A stretch of DNA of 64,000 nt from Hyphochytrium catenoides (GCA_900088475.1 FLMG01000787.1:98871-162870), one strand, 5' to 3'. Counted from the stretch's first letter, positions 48,858 through 60,402 are shown. Translations and numbers: made by a program. The notes: generated from the sequence alone by a model not told the origin.

Positions 48858-50037
48858 GGTTGAACCCTAAAAATGGAGCGCGGTGCTTGGCTCGAAGAAC
48901 TCCTGTTTGTAAGCGAAAGCCGGCGGACTGAGTTGGTGAAGGAAGGCAGAAGAGGCACGGCAATCCCAGCACGGGAGATCAGCAAGCGGATGAGGAGTGC
49001 CGGCCGGAGAAGGAGAGTAGCAAGCAGCAGAAACCGCGGAGGAGCATGGTGGAGCGAAGGGAGGAGAGAGATGATGAAGAGAATGAACGCTCTTCTTGTC
49101 CATCTCTGCGCCGCTTCGTAGAAATAATTACTGGAAAATCGATTACTGATTTCTGCATCACACTCAGATGTTCAGACTGATTCACTAACCACTTGACTTT
49201 ATAACACAGTCCATCATTGCCAATCTGCCAGATCTTCATCAAGGTTGTTACTCTATCGAGACTTCAGAGGCTCATGAGTCTACAAATAAGAAGGTTCCAG
49301 GTTCATCAAAGCTTGGAGTCCCACATGACATCTTTGTCTTGAGAAGATTGATTGTTCCTCAATAGCAGCTTGAGCATACTGCACGTTTTGGGTGGACGAA
49401 ACCGTGCTCGGAGCAGATAGGCGGTCAAACAGATCATTCGGTTTGCAGTTAACGAGGCGGAGGAACGCGCATTACAGACATCTTCAGAGATGATGGCAGG
49501 GACCTAGTCGTAAGAGGCATTTAAGCTATTATAGGATGTTGTACGCGCTGGGACCGAGCAGAGACGTAAGTAGGCAAGCGACCTTGGAAGAACGCTTCTC
49601 TCGTATCCCATGAAACATCTCTTCTGTCCATTCACCCAACGATAAGCTATGGGGAGGTCCTCGTTGCCGCAGCCTCTACCCATAGAGATTCAACGGACAG
49701 ATCGATCTTCAAAGTTGCACGTCATGATAGCATCGGCCTCACTGAAGCTGGATGCCGGCGCCTACTAACATGTCTTCGTAATGGAACAGCTGAGAGGAAC
49801 GTATGGCGCATTTGAGACCAAGGACGACATGAGCTGTGCAGTCTGAGCAGACCTGCAAATGAATGAGGGCTCAGGGAAGGGGTCGCGGCTCTTTATCGTA
49901 GCTCTGTGTACATAAGAGAGCTGATTTAGTCGACCTTCCTCTTCAGAGGTTGCAAATTTTATAGCTGAATAATCAAAAGGGTGTATATATATTGTAGTAT
50001 CAAAAGGTAGGAAGACGATTCTTCACGCTCAAAGCTC
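48858..50037. other. Intergenic region downstream of the ABCG gene
   Basis: About 1.2 kb between the ABCG stop codon and the likely first exon of the large minus-strand gene. An ATG-led open frame at 48867-49103 (minus) could be an upstream exon of that gene, because a TTTTTAG acceptor follows it at about 48866. The rest shows no ORF of note. An AT-rich stretch near 49960-50015 is a plausible 3' untranslated region of the ABCG gene. Confidence 0.4.
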
Positions 50038-51903
50038 TCATCTCTTGCCCGTATGGAACTTGTACAATACGAATGCGAATAGCGCCTGGAATCCTACAAC
50101 GAAGGCACAGAGGATGAGCATATCCTGCCAAATCTCAACGTCGTCCATGTTGTAGCTCTTGAGCAGCTCCGGATCAGTGTCTTTGAACTCGTTGTACATG
50201 AACATGCGGAAGGAGTAGGTATGGAACCCTAGGTAATAGCCCCACACCCAGTAGTCAGGAATGTTTGGCTTCCGAATAAGGTATCCTTCGCACAGCATGA
50301 ACATGCCATAGAATCCGGCTCCAAGAGCCATGCCAATGATATAATGTGGCACCAATGCAGCCATCAGCTGCATGAACGATTCCGCAACTACAAGTGAGAG
50401 GAACAGATTGAGGAAGAATATGCCGAAACCATTGAGCCCTGCTAGCGGCACCACAAATGCTGTTGATATAATAGCAATCAGAGCGATGCCGGGCAGCGAC
50501 TGGAAGAACTTGGCAGCCACAAACGGAGTCACTCGGAACATGCCATTGGCCCTCTCTCGGACAAAGACGGCTCTCTCCTGGATAAAGAATGGAAGAACCG
50601 CGACTGACATGAAGACCAGAAAGGCGGCGACGTAGAAGAGGAGAGAAGTCTTCTCCATGTTGGTTATATCCGCAGATGCTGTGTCAAGATACATTGTTCC
50701 GCACATGAAGGCCAATATGGTGTACATCAGGAGCCGAACCCATAGTACTCCTGGGTTACGAAGGTTATCGAGGAAGGTCCGATGAGAGAGTACAAAGAAT
50801 TGAGTCAGTGGTGAAGTTAAATACTTCGATGAGAACCCAGTAGGATCCACTCCGTCCATCGTTGCGTCGCGCTCGACAATTTGCTTCTGCAAGGTTGAAT
50901 AGCGCTGGCTGCCTTCAAAGTCCTTGATAAGCTTGGGAACGTCCGCATGGTTGGGGAAATCGGTATTAATTAGTCCTAGAGCATAGTCCGCAGGGTTCGT
51001 GTACTGAGGACAAACATAGCCTAGGTCCGCTAGATAGCCAACCACTTCGTTGCCAGAGCCGTAGAAGATAGTTCTCCCCTTTGAGAGTAGGAGAACAGTG
51101 TCTGATAGAGACCAGATTTCAGAGGAAGGCTGATGAATCGTAGTGACGATTGTATGACCAAGTTGAGCTAAGGTTCTAAGGTGCTTCACAATCTCCAGAG
51201 CTGAAGCCGAGTCTAGACCAGACGTAGGCTCATCGAGAAAGAGCAAACTGGGCCTTTTGATAAGCTCCACCGCAATGCTGAGTCTGCGCTTCTGGCCCCC
51301 AGACAGTCCCTTGAAGAAGATATCACCGACGCGTGTATTCGTTGCGTCCTCCAGCCCCATGTCTTGAATAACAGTCTCTACGATCTTGCTTCTTTCGCAT
51401 GCCTTCGTAGACCCAATGTATAGTCTGGCAGCAAAGCAGAGCGTTTCTTTGACGGAGAAGACTCCCATTAGGGAGTCGTCCTGGGGTACGTAGCTTGATA
51501 TCCTTTGGAACCAGCGATCCCTCGGCTTTCCGTTGATCAGGACGTCTCCTACTAAGTTTCCGCTTTTAACTCGATCCGCCAGAATGTCTAGAAGAGTGGT
51601 CTTGCCGCAGCCGGATGGCCCCATCACCATTAAGACATGACCCGGAGGCGCTCTTCCTGAAACGTTGTCAAGGATGACCTTCCTCGCTTTCTTCTCTTTG
51701 CTCAACTTGTCTGCCACATCGTAACGCAGGCCGTTCCACGAAATAGTGATTGGCTTAAGGATCTCATGGCAGGTATTCAGGCCGTGATGGTCCTGCTCTA
51801 AGGATGCGCCTCCTCCAGCTTCTACATCTGCCTTGTACGCCTTATAGTCTGTAGCTGGTGGCAAGGCATCAACAGTTTCGGGCTCGTTCGCTCCTGCCGT
51901 CAT
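50038..51903 (-). CDS. ABCG-family half-transporter
   Basis: Intronless, 621 residues from the first ATG. The frame is open farther upstream but has no earlier ATG. The N-terminal nucleotide-binding domain has Walker A GPSGCGKTT (about 95-103), Q-loop VPQDD, signature LSGGQKRR (about 200-207), Walker B LLFLDEP (about 220-226) and H-loop TIHQPSSE, so it should be an active ATPase. The C-terminal ABC2 membrane domain has about six hydrophobic segments, starting near LWVRLLMYTILAFMCGTMYL and including LLFYVAAFLVFMSVAVLPFF. Domain order (ATPase first) and length are those of ABCG half-transporters, which dimerise and export lipids, sterols or xenobiotics. The substrate cannot be told from sequence. 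Confidence 0.95.
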   Translation of the reverse strand: MTAGANEPETVDALPPATDYKAYKADVEAGGGASLEQDHHGLNTCHEILKPITISWNGLRYDVADKLSKEKKARKVILDNVSGRAPPGHVLMVMGPSGCGKTTLLDILADRVKSGNLVGDVLINGKPRDRWFQRISSYVPQDDSLMGVFSVKETLCFAARLYIGSTKACERSKIVETVIQDMGLEDATNTRVGDIFFKGLSGGQKRRLSIAVELIKRPSLLFLDEPTSGLDSASALEIVKHLRTLAQLGHTIVTTIHQPSSEIWSLSDTVLLLSKGRTIFYGSGNEVVGYLADLGYVCPQYTNPADYALGLINTDFPNHADVPKLIKDFEGSQRYSTLQKQIVERDATMDGVDPTGFSSKYLTSPLTQFFVLSHRTFLDNLRNPGVLWVRLLMYTILAFMCGTMYLDTASADITNMEKTSLLFYVAAFLVFMSVAVLPFFIQERAVFVRERANGMFRVTPFVAAKFFQSLPGIALIAIISTAFVVPLAGLNGFGIFFLNLFLSLVVAESFMQLMAALVPHYIIGMALGAGFYGMFMLCEGYLIRKPNIPDYWVWGYYLGFHTYSFRMFMYNEFKDTDPELLKSYNMDDVEIWQDMLILCAFVVGFQALFAFVLYKFHTGKR

Positions 51904-54145
51904 CGCAGTTATGAAGCGGCACACCTCGGACAGTATGAGCGGGATCCAACGGCGACGGTTATGAGGTATCAAGTGGCTCCTACTACGCTAGTTGAGTGGC
52001 GTGTGTTCGAGCTTGCAAGTTGTACAATGATGAGGGGTGATGAAGAGCCCAGATTCTAAGCACAGCGAAGGGAAAAGAGGCCTAGTTCTAATACTTAGAC
52101 CACCTAACAAAAGCTACTTCGGTCTCTCCGAGGGGGAAGCTTATGGAAGAAATCTGCAGCTGGGAGTGCCGACCCTCAGGGTTATAAGCGCTTCACCCTT
52201 CGCCCAGGAAACAGATGGCGAAAGAGAACAGGGGCCACTGTCCTTCATGGGAAAAGTGATGATAGCTCTGGGGAGTTGCTTGAGGACGGATGACCAGGCG
52301 ACCAGGCACAGGAAACATCAACCTCATTCTATCTGCTTGTTACCCACCAAATAAATAAAGCAGCCCTGGCTACTATCTCTGTTCTTCTCTCTCTCTCTCT
52401 CTGTGTCTCTGTGTCTCTCTGTCTCTGTCTCTCTCTCCTGTCTCTATTTCTGTCCCACTCGACAACGCCCCCACAATTCTCATCACCCTCCTATCTCTGT
52501 CTGTCTCCGTTCTTTGCTCTGTCTGTCCTGTACCCGTCTACCACACAACTTTGATCCCGCATCTCCCATCCCTGTCTTTCTCCTTCTCTTCTTATCTCAG
52601 GAGAACGATCTGCAGCCCGTAGTTCCTATATCTCTTCCTTGACTCACTTCATGCCTCACAGGGTCTAGTTCCGCTCTCTGTCTCTCAGGTCAGTTTAGCA
52701 CTACATCTTGATGTCCAAACCTGCTCCTCCCTATACTCATACCTGTACCAGGCAGTAGTCCAGCTGGTGCCTCAGGTCCCAGACCCTCCCTGATCTCGCC
52801 CTTGTGGCCGCGCCATCACTCCTCTCTATCCATTCTCTATGAAGTGTCCACTCCATTATTATCACATTGTATTATTATCACTCACAATGATAATAAGAAG
52901 ACTAAGAGCTAATAATAACCTAGGAGAACAACTAAGGAAATGAACAGTGAGAATAACAGAAGAAGGGCGTTGTCCTAACCCTAAGCGCTAGATGGGGTTT
53001 GTGAAGCAACGAAGCAACGTCATTGGATAATAATCGCTCCGTTCTGGGTCAAGCAAGGATCTTAGTATCTCTCCTTGAATAGAACTATCTATGGGCTAGC
53101 ACTACTTTGTCTCTTGTTAGGCCTGTTGGGGATACCAGCTGGTGAGTCCAAAATCCTGTCTGTACAAGAATGTTTTCCTTTTTTACCTGCAGTCTTCCTA
53201 AAGAGCATCTCCAAGGGTTTTCAAACCAGCTATCGTACTCGTACTTGTACCAGCTGGAAACAATTTTTGGTTCTTCATATCAGGCCGTATTATTCAAAAG
53301 TAAGACCAAATCTGGCCACTTTATTCAGCATAACCGCCAAACCATCATCACGCATGGACACTCATCCAGCTGTTGGTCGTTGAAAGGTTGATTTGCCATT
53401 GATTTTCTCAGGCTTGTAATTGTGTGGAGTCAACCAATGACAAAAGCGGTACCAAGACCTGTTCTAGCCTGTCCCTGTGGGAGAGAGGCAAAAAAAGCAG
53501 AACCAAAGTTCTAAGAACCCCACAACGTTATCAACACAAAATACTAAGATTGAGTTTTAAAGCGATAACCTTTATCATTGATGAACAATTATTGTCGAAT
53601 CTGGACGATCGATTATTAGGAATCTGCCCTTTCCACATTTTGAAATTGGTCTCCCTCCTTTCCCTTGGAAAAAGTCCTTTCCATGGTCTTTCTTTTCCCT
53701 CTTCTTACGGATACTCTCGGTCACTGTGAAGCAGCGGCAAGGCGCCCACTGACAGCCGAGAGCAGCCGACGGGAAGGACCCTTCATACGTGCTGTCGGTG
53801 TGCCTTGCATTCTGATGACCATGGTACCACCTGCTGATGAGCAAGCAGCTCGTATGCAGATGCACAAGCACCACTTGAGGGCATTGCAAGGCTCAAGATC
53901 ATCCTGCTTGGTGCGCCTCTTTCGTTATCTTCTTGTAGGCCACAGTAGCTTCAAGGTGGCGGTTCTTCAGGAGTCGTTGCTCCAGCAGGCAGTAGTGGTC
54001 GTTAAGTCAAACAGTGAGACGATGCTTCTTTTTTCCAACAAAGCTCTGCGGTAACTAGAGGCATAGCCTTACATCGCTTCTGGTATATCAGAGAGGACGC
54101 ACTCAGTACCGCTGAAGAAAGAATGACACTGGCGCCCTGCTGCTA
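51904..54145. other. Long intergenic region with CT tract and weak ORFs
   Basis: About 2.2 kb upstream of both the ABCG gene and the coiled-coil gene, so it should contain two divergent promoters. It holds a CT/GT microsatellite at 52386-52438. Plus-strand ORFs at 53170-53391 and 53674-54054 begin with ATG but show no domain; the second could be an upstream exon of the coiled-coil gene. An apparent signal-peptide ORF at 53075 has no ATG. Confidence 0.4.
52386..52438. repeat. CT/GT microsatellite
   Basis: About 50 bases of almost uninterrupted CT dinucleotides with interspersed GT steps, continuing as pyrimidine-rich sequence to about 52640. It lies in the divergent spacer upstream of the ABCG gene. 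Confidence 0.85.
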
Positions 54146-56275
54146 ATGGAGGAAGACCGGAAGAACTGCTCACCTCAAGCAGATCCCGCTGCCGAAAAGG
54201 AGCGGCTAGACTTCACCTTCACCCAGATTGCCTCGTGTCCTCTCTCAGCAGATATTAAGGAGAGGCTTCTTAGGTGTACAGTACAGAAGATAGCTGAATG
54301 TAAGACCCCCACAACCCTGCTGTTACGCAATAGCACTGTCCGCTGATGCCGGTACCCATCCTTCCCTGCCAGTGGCAAAGTTCCAGGACGAGATTCTAGA
54401 GCTAGGTGGTCATGAACGGGACGTGACCGTGTACTTAGAGACTCTTCTTACCTCAGAGGAGGCGAACACCTCAGGTGGGATGTCAGTACGTCGCTGCGGT
54501 CGTGTTCAGCAGGAAAAGACTAATTACCGACTGTCGCCCACAGATTTTGCCAAGAGGAAAATTCGAGCCTTTCAACGAGACTTCGATGGGCGTCTGCAGA
54601 CTGTTAAAGAGCAGGTCCTACTTCTCCGAAGCTTGGTTGACGGGATGCGCTCAAAGATTAAGCAGGTAGAGACACTTTGTGCTCTTGCTCCTGCGCGAGG
54701 AAGGACTAAAGGAGACGACTCTGTAGGGAGCATGGCCCGAGCAGAAGAAGGATATCGCGGTGGCAAGTCTCAAGAGACACATAAAGATGTTGAATAGGTG
54801 CAAGACTACCCCTTCCAGCGCCAAACTGCAGCTTGACCTTGGCCTTTCTAAGGTTTACTTTCTCTTTATACTTTGCCTCGTATTCCATTCACGGCTTACG
54901 TCTATCACCGACATTCCCATTAGTCTATCCAGACGCTGTCTATCCATATTAAGGAGTTACAGAAGTTCAATGCGGAGGTGGATGCACTTCACAGAAGTAA
55001 GAGAAGAACCTGATCCCTCCCAATTGCCATAGAGCTTACATCTCCCTTACATCTTCACTCTCGTTGCAGTGATGAACAAGATACGGGCAGAGTCAGCAAA
55101 ACTAGAGGAACTTCACCAGGTCTGTCTGTCAGACAAAAGGAAGTGAGTGAACCGGTGTCGATGCTCAATGAGGAACCTACAGAGAGTAGAGACACGCGTG
55201 TGAGGGATGTCTTCACAAGGTGTAGGAGTGTTCTCTGAACAGAATGAAGCAACAGACAGACAAGATGGTCTCGGATGAAGGATTTACTTACCATAGCGAC
55301 TAACGAACCCTTGATAAGATTGATCCCGAAGAGCTTGAGATTGCCTGGGAAGCCATGTTGCACCGTCTTGAGATTGACCCTCTCTCTGAGGTCATCACCT
55401 CCGCTCGCGAGGTGCTCAATGATGTCGAGGACAAAGCAAACAAAGCTATAGCCAAAACTAAGGAAGAAAAGCAGCGGGTCGAGATGGAGAACCGTCGGCT
55501 GAAGGCCCTTATTGATGGCGGTGCGGCAGGGTACGCTATGCTTACGCGACACGGGTCATAATGTCCGGTCGACTAACAGGTCCATGACCCGTTAGGAAGA
55601 ACTCTACGCGCAGCTCAAAGAGAGGCATTGACAAGGAGGTGTCCAATTCCGACACTCCTGCTAGGAGAGCCTCTAGACCGAGCTCTGGCCGTAGGAGCCT
55701 TCCAAATGGCGCTAGCAGGGGGATGAATACTCCAGAAAACAAGTCTTTTAGAAAGGCGGTGACATCCTCAATGAAAAAGAAGCCCGGCATATCTTCAGCA
55801 GGCCTTCCACCTACAAGATCCGCCACCACCGCACTAAAAGAAGATGCTGCTGCTAGCGAAAGGCATAGTTCCAGAACGCGCCGTTCCTCGTACATGCCTC
55901 CTACAAGGCGGTATGTTGTCTCTTCCCTCCCCTCTTTTTGATGCCCTATGTTTTGCCGCTTGAGCCTCTCTAATGATGTTAAATTCTAGGTATACAATCG
56001 GTGGAGAGAGTGCAGGTTTACCTCTGGAGGGCCAGCCGCCAGGACAGAGTTCAGGCCTGGCAAAGGTAGCAGAAAGCGCACGCAAGACAGCTCGTCGCCC
56101 TTCAGTTCCAACAAAGCCCAAACCGCTAGCTTTTGGATCCCGTCTAGATTCACGCCGCTCGGACCCTACGGAGTGGTTGCAGGACAAGATATCCGTGGAG
56201 TGCTCCACCGAGAAGCTTGACCCCATAGATATCCCTACGTCTGCGAAGGCTGGGCCGCTAGGTCGCGCAGCGTGA
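54146..56275 (+). CDS. Coiled-coil protein with basic Ser/Arg-rich tail
   Basis: Ten exons join in phase: 54146-54299, 54373-54474, 54544-54665, 54727-54797, 54819-54852, 54933-54996, 55070-55119, 55319-55530, 55596-55910 and 55990-56275. The total is 1410 bases, 469 residues. The first about 270 residues are almost entirely helical and charged, with heptad-like stretches (RKIRAFQRDFDGRLQTVKEQ, HIKELQKFNAEVDALHRMMN, AKTKEEKQRVEMENRRLKAL). The last about 200 residues are basic and rich in Ser, Arg, Pro and Thr, typical of a microtubule- or filament-binding tail. I recognise no family; a cytoskeletal or basal-body role is only a guess from composition. Exon 5 is just 34 bases. The start is the first ATG, though an upstream non-coding exon is possible. 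Confidence 0.75.
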
Positions 56276-57008
56276 CGGCAGATGACGTTCATTCTTCAAA
56301 GTACATTAATTATAGACTCTTCTATGACCGCGACTGGCACGTTGAAGAACCTTCCTCAAACCTATGTCACCTGCAGGACTAACCCTTAGGCTCTATTTAC
56401 TCCCGTGCTTCCTTGTTAACTCATCATCGTTAGTTTGCTCGGGGCCATCCTGGACCCGGACAGGCAAGCGTGAACCCTCCTGTTCCTGTTCATTTCTCTC
56501 AATATGCCGTTCATTAGCTCGTTTCAGTGCATTGGATAGGGGATTGTCAAGACAAACAGGTAGTGCAGAGAGCTGGATCGGCGCTAATGACTCATAATTT
56601 TTGGGACGTAGAAGAGATTGATGGCTATCTGTTTCCCGTTGCGCTCTTGGTCGAAGTGCAATGCACTTGAGCGAGCTTCCTTTGTTTTTCGTGAGTCTTA
56701 AACCTTGCTCCCTTCCCTTGTTCTATGTCGTTCCTCGGCGCACTTAGCTCGGCTCTACATCTTATACAACGCTTCTCCTGAATAAAGTATCTTCTCTACC
56801 TCCATTCGTCGTTTCTCTATGGCTCAGGGTGTCTTCCTTCTCTCTTCCTCTCCTCCTCTACGGAGTATCTCTTTTGTCTTTTTCTCCGCTCATCTTCTCT
56901 CTTCTCCTAATCTCTCTCTCTCTCTGTCTCTCTCTCTCTCGGTCTCTCTCTCCCTCAATCTCTCTCTCCCTCGGTCTCTCTCTTCTCTTTCTCTCTCCCC
57001 CTTCTCTC

Positions 57009-57041
<33 letters not shown>

Positions 57042-57048
57042 CTCTCTC

Positions 57049-57082
<34 letters not shown>

Positions 57083-57869
57083 CTCTCGCTAATCCCCTCC
57101 CATACACCACTTCCCTTCTGTTGGCTTCCCTCCTGTCATCCTTCCAAGGCCAACAGGATTCTCATCCTCCGTCCGTTACACTCCCATGACAGTAGTAATA
57201 TGATCTGTCTCACCTCTTTATATCGTGATCTGTCCTTTAGGAGAGGAACTTGTAGTAAGCGTATTATTAGGGCTCCTTGATCGGTTTTGGGCGTGAGAAA
57301 GAGCAGCGCACTGGGAGACGGGAGACGGCAGCGCTAGCGCTATAGCGCGACAGGCGCCCAGTGGTTCTTCATCAAAGAAGTTATAGAGCTCGATAACTCT
57401 TGGCTATCATCGTAGCTGTCCTTTGAGCAGCCGTCACGAGGATGATCGTCAGTCTCTGCTCTGCCGTCGTTCTTCGCGTTCAATATTAAAGGTCGCAGTC
57501 GTGTCTCAGCAGTCATCCTACCTCCCTGATCGTCTCGCCCATCGGACACAGGCTACCAGGGTTAGTCTCTCCTAAAGCTGCTAGTACGTGAGAGCAAACT
57601 GGTTCTCATCCGCTTAGGGTGCTAGTAGTTGGTCTTAATGAAGACAGCCCGTCTTAGCGCAACTATGCGGGCAATAGTTCCACCACCACCGCCTCAGTAA
57701 GGGGAGCACTGGGGTTATCTCCTCCTCTCCGGGGTCTGTTCTCACTAGAGTCCTTGGCACAGGTGCTAGCTGTGGTACCAGGACTGCCAAGCTACTGACT
57801 GACACACCCTCCGTGGTGGCGGTGGGTCTCTCTCTCTCAAAGGATAAGTTAGAAACCACAGAGGTCACC
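56276..57869. other. Intergenic region with large CT microsatellite
   Basis: About 1.6 kb between the coiled-coil gene and the G-alpha gene, same strand. Most of 56880-57085 is CT repeat, and the long ORFs through it (Ser-Leu repeats) are artefacts. A minus-strand open frame at 57340-57549 is probably chance. The last few hundred bases should hold the G-alpha promoter and leader. Confidence 0.55.
56911..57085. repeat. CT microsatellite, about 175 bases
   Basis: Long imperfect (CT)n tract with occasional GT, CC and TTT interruptions, the longest simple repeat in the window apart from the right end. All plus-strand frames read as Ser/Leu repeats. Confidence 0.95.
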
Positions 57870-58937
57870 ATGGGGGCGTGCAGCTCTAAGGTTTCAGACG
57901 AGGAGGCGAAAGAGCGGGAGGTAAACGATGAATTGGACCAAAAGAATAGGCAAGACGCCATTGTAGAGTCACAGAAAGTAAAGCTTCTCCTACTGGGCGC
58001 CGGAGAGAGCGGGAAGTCCACTATATTTAAGCAGATGAAGCAGCTCTATGGCTCTCCTCTCACCATAGACGAGAAACGACAGATCACGAACGTCGTTTTC
58101 GCCAACATCTTCCAGACAATGAAAATTCTCTGCGATCAGGTGCAGAAGCTAGGTTATGCTGACAAGTTTACTCATCAGGAAGCTCGAGACTATATCTTAG
58201 GAATCAGGGATGAGACTCGCTTCGATCAGGAAGCAGGAAGGCGTCTGAAGGAGCTCTGGCATGATGAAGCCATTCAGCTGACGTGGAAGAAGAGATCCAA
58301 GTTCTTTGTGCTCGAATCCAGTGCTTACTTCTTTGACAAGGTAGACGAGCTATCGAAGCCAGGGTACATCGTCAGTGATAGAGACGTCCTCATGGCACGA
58401 GTTCGAACGACTGGGATTGTGGAAGAGTCGTACCTCATCAACGGAGTGCAGTTCTGCATCTTTGATGTGGGAGGGCAGCGGAATGAGAGAAAGAAGTGGA
58501 TTCACTGCTTTGAAGACGTCACTGCGGTGATCTTTGTGGCTGCGCTGAGCGAGTATGACCAGCATCTTTTTGAGGATGCGTCCATGAATCGCATGGTAGA
58601 GGCCATACAACTGTTTGATGAGGTGTGCAACAACAAGTACTTCACTGAGAGCTCTATGATTCTCTTCCTCAACAAGCGCGACCTCTTCGATATCAAGATC
58701 CGCATTGTCAACATCAACGAAGTGGAGTGCTTTAGGGACTATACCGGGACGCTAGGAGACTTCGAAAGAGGCTGTGAGTACTTCTTGCAGAAGTTCCTGA
58801 GCAAGAACAAGACGCCGTTTGCTAGGGAAATCTACTACCATGTGACCTGTGCTACGGACTTAGAGAATGTTAGAGTTGTCTTTGACGCATGTAGAGACAT
58901 TATCTTGCAAGCCAATGTGACTGACTCCGGGCTGTAG
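57870..58937 (+). CDS. Heterotrimeric G-protein alpha subunit
   Basis: Intronless, 355 residues, normal length for the family. The start is MGACSSK, with Gly2 for myristoylation and Cys4 for palmitoylation, in a good CACCATGG context. P-loop GAGESGKST (43-51), switch I RVRTTGI with the conserved Arg, switch II DVGGQRNERKKW, NKRD and the TCATD loop are all present, so GTP binding and hydrolysis are expected. It acts at the plasma membrane downstream of seven-helix receptors. The C-terminus ends ANVTDSGL, without the pertussis-toxin cysteine at position -4 seen in Gi/Go proteins. The best overall resemblance is to the Gi-like class common in fungi and protists. A frame extension to 57813 upstream exists, but the MGACSSK start is clearly right. 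Confidence 0.97.
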   Translation: MGACSSKVSDEEAKEREVNDELDQKNRQDAIVESQKVKLLLLGAGESGKSTIFKQMKQLYGSPLTIDEKRQITNVVFANIFQTMKILCDQVQKLGYADKFTHQEARDYILGIRDETRFDQEAGRRLKELWHDEAIQLTWKKRSKFFVLESSAYFFDKVDELSKPGYIVSDRDVLMARVRTTGIVEESYLINGVQFCIFDVGGQRNERKKWIHCFEDVTAVIFVAALSEYDQHLFEDASMNRMVEAIQLFDEVCNNKYFTESSMILFLNKRDLFDIKIRIVNINEVECFRDYTGTLGDFERGCEYFLQKFLSKNKTPFAREIYYHVTCATDLENVRVVFDACRDIILQANVTDSGL

Positions 58938-59119
58938 ATCTGGTGCCGAAGAGAGGTACGATGAGAGAAATCGGGGATTCTTATCTTCTTGTCTCTTGAT
59001 TGAAAGCTATAAGGTCACGAGGCTGATTATGCCGCAAACGTCGCAAGGAGAGAGACGCAAGCCTTCATGTCTACCGTCTCGCTCCTTTCCCAAAGGCAGG
59101 ATTTATAAGCCACTCCATA

Positions 59120-60402
59120 CTAGAAAAAGGCACTAATATATTTTCGAGAGCTGCCGCATTGTCGTTCCGCAATCTTTTCTCTCACCATCGGTAGAGCTGC
59201 AGCCGTGAAACCTTGCGAACCGGTCCCTGCGGGTGCTCGAGAGGACGTAGAATCAGGTCCTGCTGGAAGAATAGACAGCCGTACGGTTCGACTACGTCCT
59301 TCTTCCTTGTCCATTGCTAAGAAACATGCTTCGTAGAGTGGAGCGCAAGAGGGAATGATGGACCTTACAGTGACAATGTAACGCTGGAAAGGGCGTCAAT
59401 AGGTCACTCAGAAGGTGATAGAGAAAACGAGATGGTCCTCCCTCCCCGGCTGTTCACAGACCCTAGCCCGCCTTTCGCTTTTGCCTTCCGAGTCTTTTTT
59501 TGTTGGAATCCAGCATGCGAGTCTGGGTAGAGTTAAGAATAGACACACTGACAGGAAGTAAGGTTCATAGATGCGTCGCTAGACAGGGATACGAATGACA
59601 GAGAGAACCACGCTTCGTCAGAGCTGTGGAACATTATGAGAGACACAGCTATAAAAGAATCATCTCTAATAAGCTGCACCGGAGTCTAAAGAGAAGAGAC
59701 AGCGACCATAGCGGAGGACCATAGGAGAGAAGACACCGAGACAGAGCAAGAAGAGATGAAGAAAAAGACAAAGAGCGAGAAGCCATGAGAGGCCTGCTTT
59801 AAGACAGATAGCCGGTTGGAGTTGGATACATATCGATTCAGCTGGTCCACCATATGGACCGAATCGGGTATGTGGACATAAAGGACTTTGGTCCCTGGCA
59901 CAAAGAGTGTCTCCAGATCTATAACAATGCCCTAGGATGCCAACAGTTAGCGAGAGCTAGACCTTTCTAGCTTATTATAAAGGCGAAGGCGGATGGATGG
60001 CATGGAAGAATGACGAAGATTTGCTCAGGAGAATAAGGAAAAGACCCACAGCTCTTGACCAGGAGACCTACCGTGCTGGGCTCCCTTGTCCGGACTGCTG
60101 TCATAGTCAGGCTGGCAGAAGGCGCCAAAGATAAGCATTTGTCGGGAAAGTGATGAATTTGGCGAGGAAGGGAAGTGGTCAACACGTCGCTTTATTTAGA
60201 AAGGGGAGCCAGTGGTAGGATAGGATACTTACTTCATGCCTCTATCTATAAACTCTAGCAGCCCTTCGACCTGAAGCTCGTTCTTCAGCTCCACCAAGAT
60301 CACCTTACCAAGCAAGCTCTTAAGAAGTATCAGAAGCGAACGCAGATGCTGAGGCAGCTTCCTTCTCGACCCAGGCTCGGGAGCAGCCAAAGATTTCTCC
60401 AT
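59120..60402 (-). CDS. LSM10-like Sm-fold protein
   Basis: Exons 60233-60402 and 60072-60111 and one starting at 59931 join in phase. The protein begins MEKSLAAPEPGSRRKLP, then SLLILLKSLLGKVILVELKN and FIDRGMNLTMTAV (Sm motif 1), then TLFVPGTKVLYVHIPDSV (Sm motif 2). The helix SLLILLKSLLGKV and the YVHIPDSV ending are closest, by eye, to LSM10, the U7 snRNP subunit that replaces SmD1 in histone pre-mRNA processing. LSM2 and SmD1 are the alternatives. The end of the third exon (donor near 59838-59850) and the phase of the final exon (starting at about 59322) are unresolved. In one frame the tail runs to 59120; in another it stops at about 59300. Nuclear RNA-binding is a safe inference; U7 membership is not proven. 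Confidence 0.72.

Noticed and set aside
53075-53383. ORF with a perfect-looking signal peptide (YGLALLCLLLGLLGIPAG)
   Set aside because: It begins with TTG, not ATG, has no recognisable mature domain, and no convincing upstream exon.
56819-57280. 153-codon plus-strand ORF of Ser-Leu repeats
   Set aside because: It is a translation of the CT microsatellite; no domain and no flanking coding signal.
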